In this document: piece after piece, positions 61,375 through 64,000 of the stretch
Layout: each line of letters begins with the position of its first letter
Position numbering within the stretch: the stretch's first letter is position 1
Assembly: GCA_964390465.1 (NCBI GenBank)
Contig: CAYMIJ010000004.1
Location: forward strand, 161,361-225,360
Direction of reading: 5' to 3'
From: JADZAI01 sp964390465
Lineage (GTDB): Bacteria; Pseudomonadota; Alphaproteobacteria; Micropepsales; Micropepsaceae
DNA: 64,000 nt
Translations under genes and position numbers: made by a program
Notes under the pieces: generated by a model
Database searches by the model: none
What the model saw: the letters and a program-made list of their open reading frames with translations, nothing else
Told to the model about the DNA's origin: nothing

Positions 61375-62277
61375 ATGCGGATTTTGACAATGCGCTGTGT
61401 GCTTCTCAACCTGCCGGGCGGGCTGGCGACGGCCACAGCCCTGACGCATGACATAGCGTCCACCGCCAATCATCTGAGGCGTCTGAGCCATAAGCCATCT
61501 CTGTTTGAGCTGCGTGTTGTGGCCCCGGAAGCCCGGATAAAGTTCAGGGCAGATGACGTGCTGGTTCTTCCGGGGCTTGGCGTGCGATCGGAAAATGAGC
61601 TGATGGCGCGGCTTGAGAGTAGGCCGGTGAAACAGGCCATCGCGCTGGTGCAGCGCGCGGCAGGGGCCGGCGCCATGATCGCGGCCTCGTGTGCCAGCAC
61701 CTTCGTGCTGGCGGAGGCCGGTCTACTTGATGGCCGTCGCGCGACGACAACATGGTGGTTCGCGCCACTGTTTCGCAGGCGCTATCCGAAGGTTCGTTTG
61801 GAGGTTGAGCGCGTCGTGGTGACCGATGGCCGCGTGATGACGGCGGGGGCCGCGCTGGCCCATATGGACATGATGCTGGCGCTGCTTGCCCGCTTCGGCG
61901 CGCCACAACTTGCCGAGGCAACGGCGCGATACATGCTGCTGGAACAGCGGCCATCGCAGACACCCTTCATGGCGATGCGTGTGATGGCGGCGGGCGATGA
62001 ACGTGTGGCGAAAGCGGAAGCCTTTGTGCGTCGGAATCTGGCGCGGCGTTTCAGCATGGCCGATGTCGCTGCCGCTGCTGGGCTGGCCCCGCGCAGCTTC
62101 GCCCGCCGCGTGGCGCGCGTGTGCGGTGTGACGCCGGTGCGGTTCGTTCAGGCTTTGCGGGCTGAGGCAGCCTCCGGCCTGATGGCTTCTACACGCCTGA
62201 ACCGCAGCGAGGTCGCGCGCCGCGTGGGCTATGAGGACGCTTCCTCACTCTGGCGGGTGATGACACGGCGCGGGTGA
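61375..62277 (+). CDS. GlxA-type transcriptional regulator (DJ-1/PfpI plus AraC HTH)
   Basis: 300 residues. N-terminal class I amidotransferase-like domain with AASCASTFVLAEAGLLDG (Cys 106 at the nucleophile elbow) and a DJ-1 fold, then a C-terminal AraC-type double HTH (RRFSMADVAAAAGLAPRSFARRVARVCG, then RRVGYEDASSLWRVM). GlxA-like regulators sense small ligands through the DJ-1-like domain. It is divergent from the dienelactone hydrolase at 61300 across 74 bases, so that gene is a likely target. Start ATG 61375 has no strong RBS. Confidence 0.9.
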   Translation: MRILTMRCVLLNLPGGLATATALTHDIASTANHLRRLSHKPSLFELRVVAPEARIKFRADDVLVLPGLGVRSENELMARLESRPVKQAIALVQRAAGAGAMIAASCASTFVLAEAGLLDGRRATTTWWFAPLFRRRYPKVRLEVERVVVTDGRVMTAGAALAHMDMMLALLARFGAPQLAEATARYMLLEQRPSQTPFMAMRVMAAGDERVAKAEAFVRRNLARRFSMADVAAAAGLAPRSFARRVARVCGVTPVRFVQALRAEAASGLMASTRLNRSEVARRVGYEDASSLWRVMTRRG

Positions 62278-62324
62278 TGGTTGGTGTGGATGCCTGTTTG
62301 TGCGGGAATGAGCGTGTGGTGTTC

Positions 62325-62370
62325 CCCCCTCCGTCAGCTTCGCTGACACCTCCCCCGTGAACGGGGGAGG
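62325..62370 (+). repeat. palindromic element head, copy 2
   Basis: Same head as copy 1, with the second hairpin CCTCCCCC-GTGAAC-GGGGGAGG nearly perfect. It is followed by two tandem units of about 37-40 bases (GGGGGAGGAAAGAGAGTGAGCTGT then A/G TTCTC) and a decayed third. Confidence 0.85.
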
Positions 62371-62472
62371 AAAGAGAGTGAGCTGTATTCTCTACAGGCG
62401 GGGGAGGAAAGAGAGTGAGCTGTGTTCTCCGCAGGTAGTGCAAGAAAGAGAGCGGTCTTTCGTAAAGTGCTG
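62363..62472 (+). repeat. short tandem array after copy 2
   Basis: Units begin GGGGGAGGAAAGAGAGTGAG at 62363 and 62400; a degenerate third unit runs to 62472 (CAAGAAAGAGAGCGG). Unit length is about 37-40 bases. Head copy 2 and the inverted head at 62481 flank it. Confidence 0.8.
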
Positions 62473-62480
62473 GAGGCTTT

Positions 62481-62525
62481 CCTCCCCTGCGGAGCGGGGG
62501 AGGTGCCTCGAAGAGGCGGAGGGGG
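62481..62525 (-). repeat. variant palindromic element, inverted
   Basis: On the minus strand this reads CCCCCTCC, then inner hairpin GCCTC-TTC-GAGGC, then CCTCCCCC with loop and AGGGGAGG. Outer parts match the other heads; the inner hairpin has a different sequence but keeps the pairing and the TTC loop. Confidence 0.8.
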
Positions 62526-62541
62526 CCATTCACAAGGGGCG

Positions 62542-62775
62542 CTAGCTGTTCTTCTTCCCTTCCTCCACGGCGCGCATGATCGCATCCAGCACCGCGTTCA
62601 GATGGTTGAAGACATCATCATTGCTCACGCGCATCACGCGCCAGCCCTGATCCGCCAGCCATGCATCGCGTTCGCGCATTGTGGCGGCGTTCGTCATCCG
62701 TGCCATGCGTGGCGCCATCCACTTCAATGACCAGCCGCGAGGACATGTTGGCGAACACGCTCGCGCACGCTTCGC
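62542..62775 (-). pseudogene. truncated and frameshifted DUF559 endonuclease-like gene
   Basis: On the minus strand, VFANMSSRLVIEVDGATHG then DDERRHNAR is in one frame and RDAWLADQGWRVMRVSNDD...NAVLDAIMRAVEEG in another. Together they match the C-terminal half of DUF559 (restriction-endonuclease-like, VSR-related). Removing one base at 62671-62672 rejoins the frames. The 5' half is missing: palindromic head copy 3 begins at 62780, just where the similarity stops. Non-functional by both criteria. Confidence 0.7.
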
Positions 62776-62779
62776 TGTC

Positions 62780-62825
62780 CCCCCTCCGTCAGCTTCGCTG
62801 ACACCTCCCCCGTGAACGGGGGAGG
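62780..62825 (+). repeat. palindromic element head, copy 3
   Basis: Same head as copy 2 base for base in this stretch, with CCTCCCCC-GTGAAC-GGGGGAGG. It sits at the broken 5' end of the DUF559 remnant. Confidence 0.85.
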
Positions 62826-62905
62826 AAAGAGAGTGAGCTGTATTCTCCGCAAGGCAGGGGGAGGAAAGAGACCGGGCTGTATTCTCCACAAACGGGGGAG
62901 GAAAA
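62818..62905 (+). repeat. short tandem array after copy 3
   Basis: Units start at 62818, 62857 and 62894 with GGGGGAGGAAA and continue GAGAGTGAGCTGTATTCTC or a variant GAGACCGGGCTGTATTCTC. Unit lengths 39 and 37, the third truncated. Confidence 0.8.
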
Positions 62906-62932
62906 CAGGGCAGGCGCAGGAGATGCGTGTCG

Positions 62933-64000
62933 TTATTTGCTGCGGCTGCCGAAGGTTTTGGGCGCGCCGGGGCGGGCGAGGCGTTTGCCCTTCAGCTTGT
63001 GCGGGCGGACCTCGAACGCAGTGTCGGATTTTGCGCGGCCGGTTTTCTTGACCGGATGATGCGTCCCCCCTCCGTCAGCTTCGCTGACACCTCCACCGCC
63101 AATGGGGGAGGATGAGGGCACCGCATCCTCGCTGCCGCCGGTGGTGCGCTGGGCTTTGGGGATCGCGCCACGTTTGGAGGCAGAGAGGGACTTACCCTTG
63201 CGCAGGTCTTCCACGGTGAGGGCAGCCTTGTCTTCCACGGCGCTCTGGCGCGCGAAGGGATCATCGGCAATGGCGAGTTCGGTCGCCTGAAGGCGGCGGA
63301 TTTCATCGCGCAGACGTCCGGCTTCCTCAAACTCCAGATTCGAGGCGGCGTCTTTCATGCGCCGTTCCAGTTCCTCGATATGGGCGCGCAGATTATGCCC
63401 GATGAACGGCGCGGCCTCGTCCCCGAGGCCGGCTTCGACCGTGACATGATCCTGTTCGTAGACACTGCCCAGAATGTTGGCGATGTCGCGCTTGATGGTG
63501 GCAGGTGTGATGCCGTGCGCCTCGTTATAGGCGCGCTGCTTTTCGCGGCGGCGGTCGGTTTCTGCCATCGCCCGTTCCATCGAGCCGGTGATGGAATCCG
63601 CATAGAGAATGACGCGGCCATCGACATTGCGCGCCGCACGGCCAATGGTCTGAATCAGCGAGGTCTCGCTGCGCAGGAAGCCTTCCTTGTCGGCATCGAG
63701 AATGGCGACCAGCGCACATTCGGGAATGTCGAGGCCCTCGCGCAGCAGGTTGATGCCGATGAGCACGTCGAATGCGCCGAGACGCAGATCACGGATGATC
63801 TCGATGCGTTCCAGCGTTTCGACATCGGAATGCATGTAGCGCACGCGGATGCCCTGTTCGTGCATGTATTCGGTGAGGTCTTCGGCCATCTTCTTGGTGA
63901 GCGTCGTCACCAGTGCGCGATAGCCCTTGCGTGCGATCTCATGACATTCGGCGATGAGATCATCGACCTGATATTCAACCGGACGGATTTCGACCGGCGG
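62933..64000 (-). CDS. uvrB: excinuclease ABC subunit B (5' part outside window)
   Basis: The last 355 residues; the gene enters from the right edge, reading PPVEIRPVEYQVDDL at 64000. Helicase domain motifs are YMHSDVETLERIEI, DVLIGINLLREGLDIPE, IGRAARNVDGRVILYADS and EQDHVT; the UVR motif IEELERRMKDAASNLEFEEAGRL (about 150 residues before the end) binds UvrC. After it the tail is long, and contains a palindromic element read in frame as SSSPIGGGGVSEADGGG. The end KRLARPGAPKTFGSRSK is basic. Confidence 0.95.
   Translation of the reverse strand, partial: PPVEIRPVEYQVDDLIAECHEIARKGYRALVTTLTKKMAEDLTEYMHEQGIRVRYMHSDVETLERIEIIRDLRLGAFDVLIGINLLREGLDIPECALVAILDADKEGFLRSETSLIQTIGRAARNVDGRVILYADSITGSMERAMAETDRRREKQRAYNEAHGITPATIKRDIANILGSVYEQDHVTVEAGLGDEAAPFIGHNLRAHIEELERRMKDAASNLEFEEAGRLRDEIRRLQATELAIADDPFARQSAVEDKAALTVEDLRKGKSLSASKRGAIPKAQRTTGGSEDAVPSSSPIGGGGVSEADGGGTHHPVKKTGRAKSDTAFEVRPHKLKGKRLARPGAPKTFGSRSK
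63066..63111 (+). repeat. palindromic element head, copy 4, inside uvrB
   Basis: CCCCCTCC, GTCAGC-TTC-GCTGAC hairpin and CCTCCACCGCCAATGGGGGAGG (a degenerate second hairpin). It lies within the uvrB coding region after the UVR motif and keeps the frame open. Confidence 0.85.

Noticed and set aside
62363..62472. Tandem units as a CRISPR array
   Set aside because: Units are direct full-length repeats of 37-40 bases without variable spacers, and no cas genes are near.
62189..62533. 114-residue minus-strand frame ending near the AraC gene
   Set aside because: Most of it is translated repeat element (SLSSP, GGGVSEADGGG type residues), with no domain.

Overview
The window is a gene-dense stretch (about 90% coding, high GC) of what looks like an alphaproteobacterial chromosome, most likely Sphingomonadales or a close relative. 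This rests on content and neighbourhood, not on an rRNA: the MoxR/DUF58/DUF4159 cluster next to a DUF1285-Nudix-DUF6111-cca block, petABC followed by mtnP-apt-mtnA, a prs to proC run through pgeF, lgt and ubiK, and folB-uvrC-pgsA-moaD-moaE. No tRNA, rRNA, CRISPR array, prophage or insertion sequence was seen.

Left part (1-23.5 kb): a TMEM43-like membrane protein (cut by the window edge), an ALDH7-type aldehyde dehydrogenase, a MacA/MacB-type tripartite exporter split into three genes, a lone motA, small enzymes (Nudix, SDR, amidohydrolase, GNAT), then a four-gene minus-strand operon (MoxR ATPase, DUF58, BatA-like/DUF4159 and a VWA membrane protein) that looks like a MoxR-VWA chaperone system of the envelope. 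Divergent from it runs DUF1285-CoA pyrophosphatase-DUF6111-cca, joined by ATGA overlaps. After this come a DUF6491-type lipoprotein, a DsbA-fold protein without a CXXC, a TerC-type protein and hemF.

Middle (23.6-48.5 kb): the cytochrome bc1 operon petABC with its own terminator, a b561-like cytochrome, and the methionine-salvage trio mtnP-apt-mtnA. Next are ychF-pth-rplY (minus strand), prs, and a minus-strand lgt-methyltransferase-pgeF-lipoprotein run. ubiK, ybjN-like and proC follow, then the folB/folM divergent pair, uvrC-pgsA-moaD-moaE, and a frameshifted gene for a two-repeat protein I cannot place in any family.

Right part (48.5-64 kb): ilvE, a MarR regulator plus OmpR-type response regulator (PetP/PetR-like), an inverted arsC, a histidine kinase, a cation diffusion facilitator, acyl-CoA ligase-glycerophosphodiesterase, a large TonB-dependent receptor, an SMP-30/strictosidine-synthase-like propeller, msrB, a dienelactone hydrolase, an AraC/GlxA regulator, and the 3' half of uvrB.

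The least ordinary features are in the last 4 kb. A family of short palindromic elements with a two-hairpin head and short tandem tails occurs five times; one copy truncates a DUF559 gene and one lies in frame inside uvrB. Other points worth checking are the frameshifted repeat protein (46968-47602), a Rieske protein with Gln in the CTHLGC loop, and the split arrangement of the two-component genes around arsC.
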